Source: Phymatolithon calcareum
Lineage: Eukaryota; Rhodophyta; Florideophyceae; Hapalidiales
Length of the DNA: 64,000 nt
Assembly (NCBI GenBank): GCA_977006965.1
Contig: OZ345381.1
Location: 620,001-684,000, forward strand
Direction: 5' to 3'
In this document: positions 39,853 to 50,333 of the stretch, piece by piece
Numbering within the stretch: the first letter of the stretch is position 1
Layout of the letters: each line of letters starts with the position of its first letter
Position numbers and translations under genes: made by a program
The notes under the pieces: generated by a model
Database searches by the model: none
Told to the model about the DNA's origin: nothing
The model's input: the letters and a program-made list of their open reading frames with translations, nothing else

Positions 39853-40812
39853 ATGGTCAAACCGGCCGCAACGCGCGGCGCAGCCGCCGCCGCAGCCGCA
39901 CAGGTCGCCGCCTCCACCACTACCCCGCCCGCCCCGACTGCAGAGCAGCCGGACAAACCCACTGGAGAATCCGCTTCCGCGGCGGCGAATTCCCCGTCCA
40001 AGCCGGCAGTGGAGAAGGCTAAGTCTACAACGGAGGGCGTCGATCCTGCGTCCTTCCACGCAACCAGGAGTATCTCGGAGGCTCAGGCGGCTGCTGATGC
40101 GGCGGCTGCAGCCGCGGACGCGGACTCTGTAGCTGCCGCGACGACAGCCGAGGAGGCGATTGCTGAGGCTGCAGTGCTCGCGGCGGCGGCTGCCGCAGTG
40201 CCCACTGAAGTGGGCGCCACAACTGTGCCAGCCGTGTCTGGCGCACAGTCGCATGAGGGAAGTCTGGCGGCAAAGGACGCACAAACCTCACAGGTTTACA
40301 TACATGCGCAACAGGCGGCACAGGCGGCACATGCCGCCCATGCGGCGGCGCAACAGCAAGCTGCCGTTGCGCACCAGATGATGCCAAGACAGGCTATGAT
40401 GCCTCCCCATCCCGGCATGCTACCCGTACATCCTTCTGCGATGCCGCAGAATATGGTGAAGGAGCACCCGTCTCAGCACATGCGCATGCCGGTGCATTCA
40501 AGCGCTGTGAACGCTGGGTCTTTGCCACCCGCATCACCGATTCAAAAGAAGGCGCAGGCGCCGTTTATTTGCGATGTTGTTGGTTGCGGAAAATCGTTTG
40601 GTAAGAAGTTTAATCTCAAGGCACATCGCAGAGTGCACACGGGTGAGGAACCCTTTGTGTGCAGCTACCCAACATGCGGAAAGACGTTCAAGTGGAAGTC
40701 GAGCCTTACGTTCCATGAGGGATTGCATCTTAATGTTCCTGATGAGCCGGCGCCGCCAATGGAGGTCAAGACTGAGAGCGATCCCCCGACTAAGGAGACT
40801 GGAAAAGTGTAA
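39853..40812 (+). CDS. C2H2 zinc-finger protein, two fingers
   Basis: 319 residues from the first in-frame ATG (39853). The N-terminal 230 residues are low-complexity: Ala-rich (AAADAAAAAADADSVAAATT), then His/Met/Pro/Gln-rich. Near the C-terminus are two adjacent classical fingers, FICDVVGCGKSFGKKFNLKAH and FVCSYPTCGKTFKWKSSLTFH, joined by the TGEEP linker. Both have CX4C and HX3-4H spacing, as in YY1 or TFIIIA fingers. It is probably a sequence-specific DNA-binding regulator with a flexible activation or repression region. Two fingers alone give limited specificity, so a partner is likely. It lies 563 bp upstream of RBX1 on the same strand. Confidence 0.75.
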   Translation: MVKPAATRGAAAAAAAQVAASTTTPPAPTAEQPDKPTGESASAAANSPSKPAVEKAKSTTEGVDPASFHATRSISEAQAAADAAAAAADADSVAAATTAEEAIAEAAVLAAAAAAVPTEVGATTVPAVSGAQSHEGSLAAKDAQTSQVYIHAQQAAQAAHAAHAAAQQQAAVAHQMMPRQAMMPPHPGMLPVHPSAMPQNMVKEHPSQHMRMPVHSSAVNAGSLPPASPIQKKAQAPFICDVVGCGKSFGKKFNLKAHRRVHTGEEPFVCSYPTCGKTFKWKSSLTFHEGLHLNVPDEPAPPMEVKTESDPPTKETGKV

Positions 40813-41375
40813 CGGGTGGTGGCACATGAAGGATTTCTCAGTTAACCAACTACTGTATTGGGCTAACTTGGTCAACACGCATGCCCCAATTCGCCTGAAG
40901 TATCGCTATCACCTGAAGAGTAAACCAATTTGTACAGTGTTTTTTTATCCAAATGCCGAGCAGCTGCTCGATCTTCTCTGTAAAACTTGTAAAAAAGGAA
41001 TTCAATCTCCCACTGTTGTTGTCAGTGCCACTCATATTACTACCTTGTACATCTTTCCCGACAGCAGGATCTGCTTCCGTAGAACAATTTGACAGTCACA
41101 GTCAGCTGCGTTGGTCTGGCAAGAGGTGCAGCAACACACTCGGGGATTCCAAGACCGCTAATGTCCGCTTGCTGCGAGATAGTGCTTGGGAGGGTCAATT
41201 TCATTTTTACTTATGATATGATACCCAAGGCCGAATCATTTCGGGCTCCAGCACAAATGACTTCGTGTACACGTCGCCCCATCAACTTCGCACTGATCCC
41301 AACGCACCCTAAGCATCATTCCGAACTTCAAACGCGTCTTACCTAAGGGAGAGCCTCTATTGGCAGTACAGCAAC
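40813..41375. other. intergenic between C2H2 gene and RBX1
   Basis: 3' UTR and the RBX1 promoter. No gene or notable repeat was seen. Confidence 0.4.
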
Positions 41376-41987
41376 ATGACTGATAAAGATGCCACTGCAA
41401 TGGAGGTAGATTCAACACCCCTCGATAAAGGCTCCGCGTCGGGGTCCGCGTCGGGGTCCGCGTCGGGGTCCGCGTCGGGAGCTGGGCCTTCTGAGAAACC
41501 GAAACCGCGTTTCGAAATCAAGAAATACAACGCTGTTGCATTGTGGGCTTGGGGTATGTGGACGCGTCTTGCCTGGGGAGCGCGTTTCTTTGCATTTACA
41601 GTTTCTCAAAGCTTTTGCTGACTATTGTTCATATTTCCTTTTTCAAAACCGCACACTCGTCTCAACATGCAGATATGGTGGTCGATAATTGCGCCATTTG
41701 TAGAAACCATATCATGGACGTCTGCATTGAGTGTCAGGCGAATCAGGCCGGAATGGGTGGTGATGAGTGCAACGTCGCCTGGGGTGTTTGCAATCATGCA
41801 TTCCATTTCCACTGTATTTCGTAAGTTTCGCTGTGGCAAAGACGGTTCCTTTATGCATATCTTGGAAACAGTTTCTTATCATGTCTTTTTTCTCAATTGA
41901 ATTGGTTTACGCAGGCGTTGGTTGAAGACCAGGCAGGTGTGCCCCCTCGATAATTCTGAGTGGGAATTTCAGAAGTATGGGCGCTAG
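41376..41987 (+). CDS. RBX1: RING-box protein 1, three exons
   Basis: Exons 41376-41553, 41673-41820 and 41915-41987 (132 residues). Introns are GTATGT...CAG (119 nt, CTGAC branch) and GTAAGT...CAG (94 nt). The product ends with near-universal RBX1 sequence: [59 protein letters not shown] and [19 protein letters not shown]1 is the catalytic RING-H2 subunit of cullin-RING ubiquitin ligases: it binds the cullin C-terminus through its N-terminal strand and recruits E2 enzymes and NEDD8. All eight zinc ligands are visible. The N-terminal tail carries a GSAS repeat not shared with other RBX1 proteins. Confidence 0.95.
41430..41477 (+). repeat. 12-bp tandem repeat in the RBX1 tail, four copies
   Basis: Unit GG(G/C)TCCGCGTCG, in frame, encoding GSAS four times; a likely length polymorphism. 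Confidence 0.9.
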
Positions 41988-42224
41988 CGTTGGGAATCTG
42001 TTGCCATGCAAACTAGGAGCGTGGCGATTTAGAGCTTGACTTGACACAAGAAAGCCATGTTCTGTGTTGGTGTGCAAGAAGTTGGGCTCCCGCGGCCGAA
42101 TAAACCCCTGGTGCCTCGTGTGGCAGTGTATTTCTAATCTGAGCATCTTTTTGTGGTAGAACGTAAGTGATCCCAATGAAAATCGGTCTACCACAGATGC
42201 CAGGAACACCGCAGTTCAATAATT

Positions 42225-44900
42225 TTATTTCGAGACCGAGGACTGTTTAAGATAAAACTCTGACACCTGCTCCGCAGAAGTAGCATCTTCGACACCCTTA
42301 TCATCTCTAACTCGCAAAAACCTTGGAAATCGAAGAGCAATTCCCTTGTCAGCATCCACGCGACCCATAGCAGCGGTGTGCTGCGGGGATATAGATAAAT
42401 CAGCACAGAGCACTTCCCAAACCTGACACGGCTCGAACCATTTGTCCGGATGCAAATTTTTGTTCTCAGGAAAACGATAGTAGGACTTGGGCTCGTCCAG
42501 AATTCGGTTCTGCTCTGGGTCCTTGAAAAACTTATCAAACTGTTCCAAGCTTTCGTCTGTGAATCCAGTTCCAATCTTGCAAATCGACTGATATTCCTCA
42601 GTATCGGGATCGTAGCACGCCAGAAGAAAGGCACCAAATTGACCAGCCCGCTTCCCGCGGCCAACATAGCCGCCGATAGGCACAAGGTCCAATGTATCGC
42701 CGCATCCATCAAGATAATCTTTCTTGACTTTAAGCCAGTTCTGACTTCGATTTGCTGGTTCGTATGTTCCGTTACCCCCAGTAAGCGCCTTGACCATAAG
42801 GCCCTCGCATCCAGCTTTGATACTTTCATTAAGAAGTTCAAGAATTTCCTCCGAGTCCCTCGAGTCATGTCCCTTCGCAAACATGAATACCCCCTCCTTC
42901 TCCGTAAAGTGATCTGTCATGATTTTCCGGCGATTCTCCAACGGCTCCTGCAGCAAGCTTTTCTCGTTGAAGTAGAGCAGGTCAAAGGCAAATACACATA
43001 CTTTCACCTTGATGGACTCCTTATCGACATCCTTGCGCTTTCGATGTTGCAAAGCTTGAAAAGGAAGTATTTTGCGGTTTTCCGTATCGTACGCCACCGA
43101 CTCGCCATCAATAATAAACGAGGAGCCCTTGAATCCCTCCTTCAAGCAAAGTGGAAGAGACCCCACAAGATCAGGGTATTTCTCCGTTAAGTTCTCGGCA
43201 TTTCTGCTGTAAATCTTCACAGAACCATCTGCCAAACGATGAACTTGCGCTCGTTCGCCATCGTACTTGAATTCACAAGTGAACGTTGTTTCTGAAAATC
43301 GATCAAGAACTTCTGAGATAGATTTTGTGGGTTTGGCCAGCATGGGTGCAACCGGAATGCCTGGAGTGAGCTTCAAAACTGATTTGAGTTCTTCATCGAC
43401 CTTTTCCAGGCGAAGAACTTCAGGGACAATCCTATCCCAGACCGGCAATTGACTATACACGTTCTGCAGTAAGTTGCTCGCCTCTTTGATCTTTTCCTCC
43501 AAGTCTTCCTGTTTTCCAGTAAGCTTTGTTTTCTTCTTTCCATCTTGATTAAGGAGCACACCCGTATCAAGCTTGGCCTCTCGGAGAACCATGGCTGACG
43601 CCAGGGATGAAATGACAGTCTTATCTGCCAGATGAATGCGCAGTTTTCCCATCAGTCCCCTAGTGATAAACTTTGCTTCCACACGCGAAGCAGCGACAAG
43701 CATCTTCAAAATCTTTGCTTTCTTCCCGTCCTGCGTATTCTTTCCCGACATGTTCGCAATGGCTTTGAATTCAGCAAACACTTTTCGTACGGTTAGGGGC
43801 GGAGGCGGGAACATGGTTTTCTGTGTCGCTCGACTGCTTGATGCTAAATCGCCAAGGTCGCCGATTTCCTTATATTCCGCTTTCAAATTTTGGGTAGAAC
43901 GCCCGGTTACTTGAGATAGAGCTTTCAGAACAATGCCCTCGCCAACGCCCAGTTCAATGCCTTCATGGGCTGGTGCAAGCTTGTTGATGGACAAGTAGAT
44001 GACAGGAACAAGGTCTTCCGGTGTGGTGTCTATTACCACCCTGAAAACATCACTGAGTATAGCTTGAATCGCCAGTCTGCCGGTAATGACTTCAACTTTT
44101 GCGAATGTTTCCGCCAAGTAAAGATACGGAACCGGTTTACCAGGTTTCCACGTCGCGGTCGAGGAGAGCTTGAAAGACTCGTTAGACTTTACGTCGGATT
44201 TTTTTGCCGCCTTCTTCGCAGCTCCTGATTTGGGTATAATCTTATCCTGTACGATGTGTTCATCTTCAGAGGCGCTGTCATCACTGCTTTCCCCATCAGC
44301 ATCTTCCATTTTGACCTTCTTCACATTTCTGGGAGGGGTAGACTTGTTCTCACCCACGATGCCCGTATCAACTTTCGAAGAAGTTGACCTCTTCTCAACG
44401 GCGTTGCAGTCGCCATCTTCCGCAAGAGTTGACTTGCTCTCAACAACAACGCAGTCGCCTTCTTCCGCAGCACTTGACTTGTTGTCGACCATAATGCCGT
44501 CCTCATCATCGTCATCGTCGTCATCCACGATTCGCTTTTTAGAACGTCTTTGAGGGATAGGGGCTGCTGCATTTTTCTGTTTTTCTGGGGTCACATCCGA
44601 ACCGCCAGTCTTCCCAGAGTTCTTGTTTGGATTAGTATCCAATTTGTCAACAGTTAGCATGGCATCATTCATCTTGGCCACTTTCGCCACAGGCAGCGCA
44701 GTAGTCCCTTCTGCGTGATTCGATTTCACAACTGAACTGCCCGTTTCCATTCCCAATCCTGTAACAGCATTATCTTCGCTGGCTGAAATACGCGGTCTTT
44801 TCGTCGGCGGCCTCTCCGCTGTTCCTTCCTCCGAACCAGTGCCAGGCGTCCGTCTCTTGAAAAAAGAGGTCATTTTTCCCTGTGCCGCCTTCTTTCCCAT
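42225..44900 (-). CDS. LIG1: DNA ligase I (ATP-dependent)
   Basis: 891 residues, no intron. It joins Okazaki fragments and completes excision repair in the nucleus. A perfect PCNA-interacting PIP box, QGKMTSFF (7-14), opens the protein. A disordered acidic region (about 125-210) with short repeats of the type V-(V/M)-x-x-K-S-(S/T) ... E-(E/D)-GDC follows. Then come the DNA-binding domain (about 265-450), the nucleotidyltransferase domain with active-site lysine K545 in CEFKYDGERAQVH, IIDGESVAYD, EGLMVKAL, and NWLKVKKDYLDG. The OB domain follows, with GAFLLACYD and FPRFLRVRDDKG. All LIG1 motifs are present and the length is typical. Confidence 0.96.
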   Translation of the reverse strand: MGKKAAQGKMTSFFKRRTPGTGSEEGTAERPPTKRPRISASEDNAVTGLGMETGSSVVKSNHAEGTTALPVAKVAKMNDAMLTVDKLDTNPNKNSGKTGGSDVTPEKQKNAAAPIPQRRSKKRIVDDDDDDDEDGIMVDNKSSAAEEGDCVVVESKSTLAEDGDCNAVEKRSTSSKVDTGIVGENKSTPPRNVKKVKMEDADGESSDDSASEDEHIVQDKIIPKSGAAKKAAKKSDVKSNESFKLSSTATWKPGKPVPYLYLAETFAKVEVITGRLAIQAILSDVFRVVIDTTPEDLVPVIYLSINKLAPAHEGIELGVGEGIVLKALSQVTGRSTQNLKAEYKEIGDLGDLASSSRATQKTMFPPPPLTVRKVFAEFKAIANMSGKNTQDGKKAKILKMLVAASRVEAKFITRGLMGKLRIHLADKTVISSLASAMVLREAKLDTGVLLNQDGKKKTKLTGKQEDLEEKIKEASNLLQNVYSQLPVWDRIVPEVLRLEKVDEELKSVLKLTPGIPVAPMLAKPTKSISEVLDRFSETTFTCEFKYDGERAQVHRLADGSVKIYSRNAENLTEKYPDLVGSLPLCLKEGFKGSSFIIDGESVAYDTENRKILPFQALQHRKRKDVDKESIKVKVCVFAFDLLYFNEKSLLQEPLENRRKIMTDHFTEKEGVFMFAKGHDSRDSEEILELLNESIKAGCEGLMVKALTGGNGTYEPANRSQNWLKVKKDYLDGCGDTLDLVPIGGYVGRGKRAGQFGAFLLACYDPDTEEYQSICKIGTGFTDESLEQFDKFFKDPEQNRILDEPKSYYRFPENKNLHPDKWFEPCQVWEVLCADLSISPQHTAAMGRVDADKGIALRFPRFLRVRDDKGVEDATSAEQVSEFYLKQSSVSK

Positions 44901-47900
44901 ATTGTCCCGTTTAGAAGACCAGGCGTTCTATCTCGTTGGTCTCGCTCTGCCGTCGTACCTTCCCGTGTTGCGAAAAGCTACATGCACTGAGGTCGAGGTG
45001 AATACATAAGGAAAACGATCGAGCTGTTTTCCCGCGAAAATGCAATCGGCATTATTTGTCGCACTGTAATGAAAGCACTAATACTCCGTGTACAATAAAC
45101 GTTGAAATGTGGTATTCTATTTTTTGGTTAAAATTTCATGCATCTCGGCCTTCAAGGCCTGCAGGTACACAAGGCCAGAGTGCCTCGAGGCTACAGCTTC
45201 TCGACAACGGGATGTGAACAAATAATAGGCAAGACAACCAGTCGTGATGGGCAAGATCTTCAACCTTTGGGGCTGCTCGGCATGGAATGCAATACTATAT
45301 GTCACTGATCCAAGACTCTATTCCGTCATCTCTTGCAATGATTCCTTTTGTTGGTAATTAGTGTCTTTCAGGGAGGGGCATTACACACACTGTTGTAAAG
45401 ATGTATCGAGATTTGATTGATTCGACAAATAGACTTTGCTGTATGCTCACAAAGTAAGATCCATACAGTACAGGGTTGTCATGTTGCCAATATTCACTGC
45501 CAACAGGGTATCCCCTGGTCAATTGCATTAGCATGCCATGCTTCCACGTTCATCAAGTCTTCTTCAAGAAAGGCAAAAGCGAGATGCACCTAAACCGTAC
45601 TTCAAACATCTGTATGAATCACAATGAAGGAGAAGTCGAATGGGATTGACAAGATACGGGCCAGATCTTCGATGTGATCTGGCACAAGGATATCACAACG
45701 GCGCTTTACCCGTACAGGCCATTATGGCTTCGGATGACTTCGATCATTTCAAGACTTCCACTTAGCAGCCATTGCTGTTGCTTGCTCTCATTCTATATCG
45801 TCAAATCGCCAAACATGCACTTGGCTGGAGCAGACGATGTACGAACAGATAGCATTGCCCGCGAAACCGGATTGGATTAAGCTTGTTTTTATGCGAGTTT
45901 ATTTAAAAGCCCCGCAGACTTCCGAAGATATGGGAAAGGCTTCCTCAGTTGCTACCTACTGATGTGTAGCTCACGAAAACGCACCGCCAGAAAGGCGGAC
46001 GGAAAATTAGCATCTGAGATAATCCCATCTCAATTGCGGAAGTCCTGTATAGTTCACCGTGGACGACCCCTGGTAGCGAGGCGTCATTGTGTGTCACATT
46101 TTGATGCTCTGTGATCCTTGCACCGAGCTAGTTTGACAGCTGATCCGTCAGCATATTATGGTAACGGCGCATGGTACTCAACGGGGTACTCGTGTAGGGC
46201 CCTACCGATCAAGGGTGTTGAAATTGGCACTATAGACGATTTGGCGGCAGCGGCTATTTTGAAACCAAGTCTTACTCTGTGTTTCAGGTATTCTCTTGAT
46301 GCCGAGTTCTCGCTCTGTGTTACAGGTCTTCACTTCCGGCGCCGTGCTCGTTGGATTAAGCTAGTGTTTGAAAAGGCCATATCCGGCAATTGCTGCTCGT
46401 TTTGGTTCTACTGGCTTCCACTCGCATCTGCCACAATCACTCTAGGTCAGCTCTGCAATCAGTACTCTAGACATCCACACACACCCGACATCTGCCCTCA
46501 ACAAACAAATCTGTTAACGGGCCCGACAGTAGCAAACTTCGCTTCACCAGCCGACGCCAATATTAAATAGGACTTGGACGACACAGCCATACATGCAGGG
46601 TACATTTCTTGCCCATTTGCGCGCGCGAAGTCCAAAAACTCTTCAAAATGATCCTCTGATCATTCCTGCAGCTCACACGATTCATTCTTTTTGTACCGAC
46701 CCCTCAAAAGTGTAGTGAAACTAAGGGGCATCGTAGAATCCTACATTCTTGCACTAGTTTTATTTTCAAGCTATTGCTTTACACTGAAAGATCAGCCTAT
46801 TCTAGGTCATCCAGAACACATCTAGGCCTTTTCTAATATCGAGAGCGCACTATATACTATCCACCGTTGAAGCTTCGTGGAAGTACAAGAAGCGTTATTG
46901 GCTGGGAGTGGTGGAGCCCATTGGACGCCACCATTCGGCTGATCGAGCCTGGCTCTCCGAGAGCCTGTCGCCACTTCACGTCCTCTTTGTTAGTGCGACA
47001 TCGACAGCTGGATGTAAAACATGCTGGCGGAAGGTTCCCTCAAATGAGAACGCTGTTAATATCGGATAAATTCGTGATTCCTGTCGAGTAGCATCTGGAG
47101 AACTTATGCAGCAATCTAAGAAAGTATGAACTGGACCGAAGAAAAAATGTTTAGAACAAAGAAGGTAGTAGACTGTATTCTACAGCGTCACCATTATGGA
47201 AAGTGACGAGTTTCGTGCGAACACCTATCGAAAAGCCGCTCCCGTACAGTCTCAGGAATGTAACTGAAGGGTTTCAATAAACAACTAATCAGTTGCAAAA
47301 ACGGCCTCTTTGTTGGCGCGCTCCAAAATTCCTTGAACACCAAGTTAAGATTGTGCTTTTGGGTGTTTTACCTCATGATGCACTCGCCAGCAGGATGTCC
47401 AGTTTTGCTAGGTTATTTTCTAGGACTTTTCTATCTCTGTCCTTGAAGAAATCCTAGGAGATGGGGACGGTCGACAAACCTTAGGTTTGCTTTCGAAGTA
47501 TGTGAAACAGTCCTCTTGATACCAGGTATTCCATTCCTGTGAAGCACTTACACGCGCGCGGCATAGGAGACACAAGTTTGCGTCGAGAGGGTACGACCTT
47601 CACCGGTCGCCCAGAAAGAAGAGTTCAGAAGACAGAGAAGGCACCCAAGTGTTTGGCTTCTTTTCCAATACGCTATCCATAGCTTGTATGTTAGGCACTG
47701 TCGTTGCAGCCATTCATTTCGACTTGTGTGCGGCCTTCGCACTATGTCGGCATATGCAATTGATGTCCCTCCAGTCGACATGTACTTCGGTGTGGGAAGG
47801 TCCAGCTCAACAGTCTTTGCTTTGCACAGTATAGCAGTATTTCGAGAAGGCGTTCAGAAAAAGCAGAAGTCCATCCAGGAAATCGTTTTCTGTCTTTAAT

Positions 47901-50139
47901 CTCGTTCTACAGTCTTTCGTATGACCTTCTTCTCCGAACGGTGCATGATGAGGGCCGGTTTCACTCCGCTTCATAGATTGTGAGATGCACTGCTTAGAAT
48001 TGCATTGACAACGACAAGAAATTCGAATTTAGTTCAGATAAAGACGACTTTCTTCACATTTACTATACCGCCCTGTGCCATCTGGAAAGTCGTGCTTGCT
48101 CTGAATTGACTTTGCATTGAGGGTGGTAAAATGTTATACCGCTTCTGGGCAATGATCTAGTTACCATTTTTTGGGCAAACGAGAGCATATCCCCTTCATG
48201 ATGTTCGCACGAACTAGAACTTCAACATTTGCCTTCGTGAATCCACATCTGTAAGTTAAAATACACTTTATTCGATTTGGGGATTTCGTAAGTTCATTTG
48301 GACGAGCTGTTATTCAAACAGAGGTTCGTTACGCTCCAGGATCTCTTGGGGCGAATACAATAATTGTATTACTTTGTGTTTGAAAATGGAATGCATTACG
48401 GAGAGATCTGGCCTCCTTCTCGAGACAGGCATCGCACTTCGGGGTTTATTTTCCTACAGTGTGACTTCGTCGCTTTTCTTGGTCAGACCGACTGGAGCCT
48501 TTGGGACCCGACTGAGTCCATGTGGCTCGTCAGAAGTGTTGCCCCTGTGCGACAAAACTGCCGTTCGTAATTTACTGTAACTCAACGCCTCATCCACGTC
48601 AAACGAGTTGTGCTTCACATACAGCAGTGCATACCACTGTCGCGCTCAAAGACGACTCAGACGAGTCTGATATATCTACAGTACAAAAACGTTTGAAATT
48701 GTATCGCGTTTATCCGTTCCGCGGCCACTTTTCGCCTACTATCATCTGGTCCCGCGGGATTTAGTAGTAGTGGAGATAGGACAGATCGTCAAGGGGAAAC
48801 CCAGCTTCCAAGTTTAAACAAACTGTGTTGGGCGGTAAGACTGAGGAATACAATATTAGAAAAACGAAGAGGCAACGACAGCAATGCAATGGCGCACGCC
48901 TCGTTTCGATACTGCTGGTGCACAACATGGCCGCCGTCGACTTCTCAAGCAGCAAGCCAACACGTGGGTTGCTTCCCCCTTCCTTTCTCAACCACGAATC
49001 TTCCCCGGATACATGGGAGATATATTCGGCGACTGGACCTACTCACTCTAGATTAAATTAGGCGAGTGAGTCCCCATAAACAAGGAATAAAGTTTTCCCA
49101 CTCTTTCAATACATCTAATAGGATACTAACGAGATTCTACAAAGCATAATGGTTTTCAGGGTGCGTAGGGTTAGGACGGATGGCCTGATTTTCCAGCGCC
49201 ACATGCGGTGCATCGCCACACAGGGAAACCGGTCCGACAATTCCAAGACACCTCAGCGAAGAGATGCAAATGCGCAGTGGCCGAACACGGCGGCACCCAG
49301 CGGGAAGTTGGAGACATTCGGAAAAGAACAGCTTATCCCGGCAAAATTTGCTGTAGTGCAGACACGCGAACTTTACCTCGGTCTGCCTGTCTGTTTGTCT
49401 GTCTGTCAGAACGGAAAATGGGTGGAACAGCTCACGTGAGAGTTTGTGGATACCAATACAGTATTAATCTCGGGTGCTAGTCAAGCGGTTAAGTTAGACT
49501 TCTATTCCTTTCCGCAGGTCGTCTTCACTTCCCGGAGCTCCATGTTTCAAATTTCTTAAATGAACAAATTGGATTCCGGGAGTCGCAGGGTGCATCCATT
49601 ACCACATTTTGGAGAACGTAGTACTTCGGGTTGCCGAGGGCATGCATTTCGAGAAGCATACAACATTTATCAGATGAGATATAGAAGGTTTCGGTAAGCA
49701 AGTTGCCGAACGCACAGAAGTCGACAAAACTTGGAGCGCATCTTTTCTTTTGGTACTGTAAACAAAGCGAAGAGGAAGAAGAGGAACAGGAAGAATAGAA
49801 CAAAACTGAAGCATTGTTGATTATCCAGCTGTTGGTGACTTTCTCAACGAAGCCCCCTTCAGCAATTTACGGTACTGATAGATAGAGTCAACACTCATCT
49901 ACAGCAGATGAATATTATATTTATATAACATCATTGTTGTACTGTAGCACATTGGAGATGGGGCACAGCTAGCTCTACTGTAACGTACAATCTTATGGAA
50001 GAAGTTTGAATGTGCCAGGCAACCGTTTCACTAAATTGAAACCTACAGTCCACCATACTCTTACATAGATGATCTCCATCTGAAACAGCCGCATAATACC
50101 GGGAAGCAACCCCGTGAAATAGACCGCCGTACCACCGCC
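44901..50139. other. long gene-poor stretch
   Basis: No convincing gene in 5.2 kb. Contents: a diverged repeat at 45940-46400; several short open frames without domains; and scattered TACAGTA motifs (for example near 45470 and 49939). No tRNA or rRNA was recognised. Confidence 0.4.
45940..46400 (+). repeat. member of a diverged dispersed repeat
   Basis: Blocks shared in order with 9280-9600 (CCTCAGTTGCTAC, GTGGACGACCCC, TTTCAGGTATT, GATGCCGAG). A local TCTGTGTT(T/A)CAGGT duplication lies at about 46280-46330. The element type is unknown. Confidence 0.3.
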
Positions 50140-50162
50140 GTACAGTACTATGTATACTGTAC
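50140..50162. repeat. inverted repeat of the GTACAGTA motif
   Basis: GTACAGTA (50140-50147) and TACTGTAC (50155-50162) with a 7-nt spacer, about 170 bp upstream of the FAS1-Hint ATG. Confidence 0.8.
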
Positions 50163-50333
50163 CTTATTCGCACGCGTGAGCGCGACGATCGCACTGCTCG
50201 TACCCCCTCATAAATTAACTAATTCAACTTTCTCATCGAGCTGCTTTCCCATCTCCGATAAATTCCTGTTCACCGAAGTAACCGCATTGATTGAACGGCG
50301 ATCTCAATCGCGCCGAAAAATTCGCCCACCATC

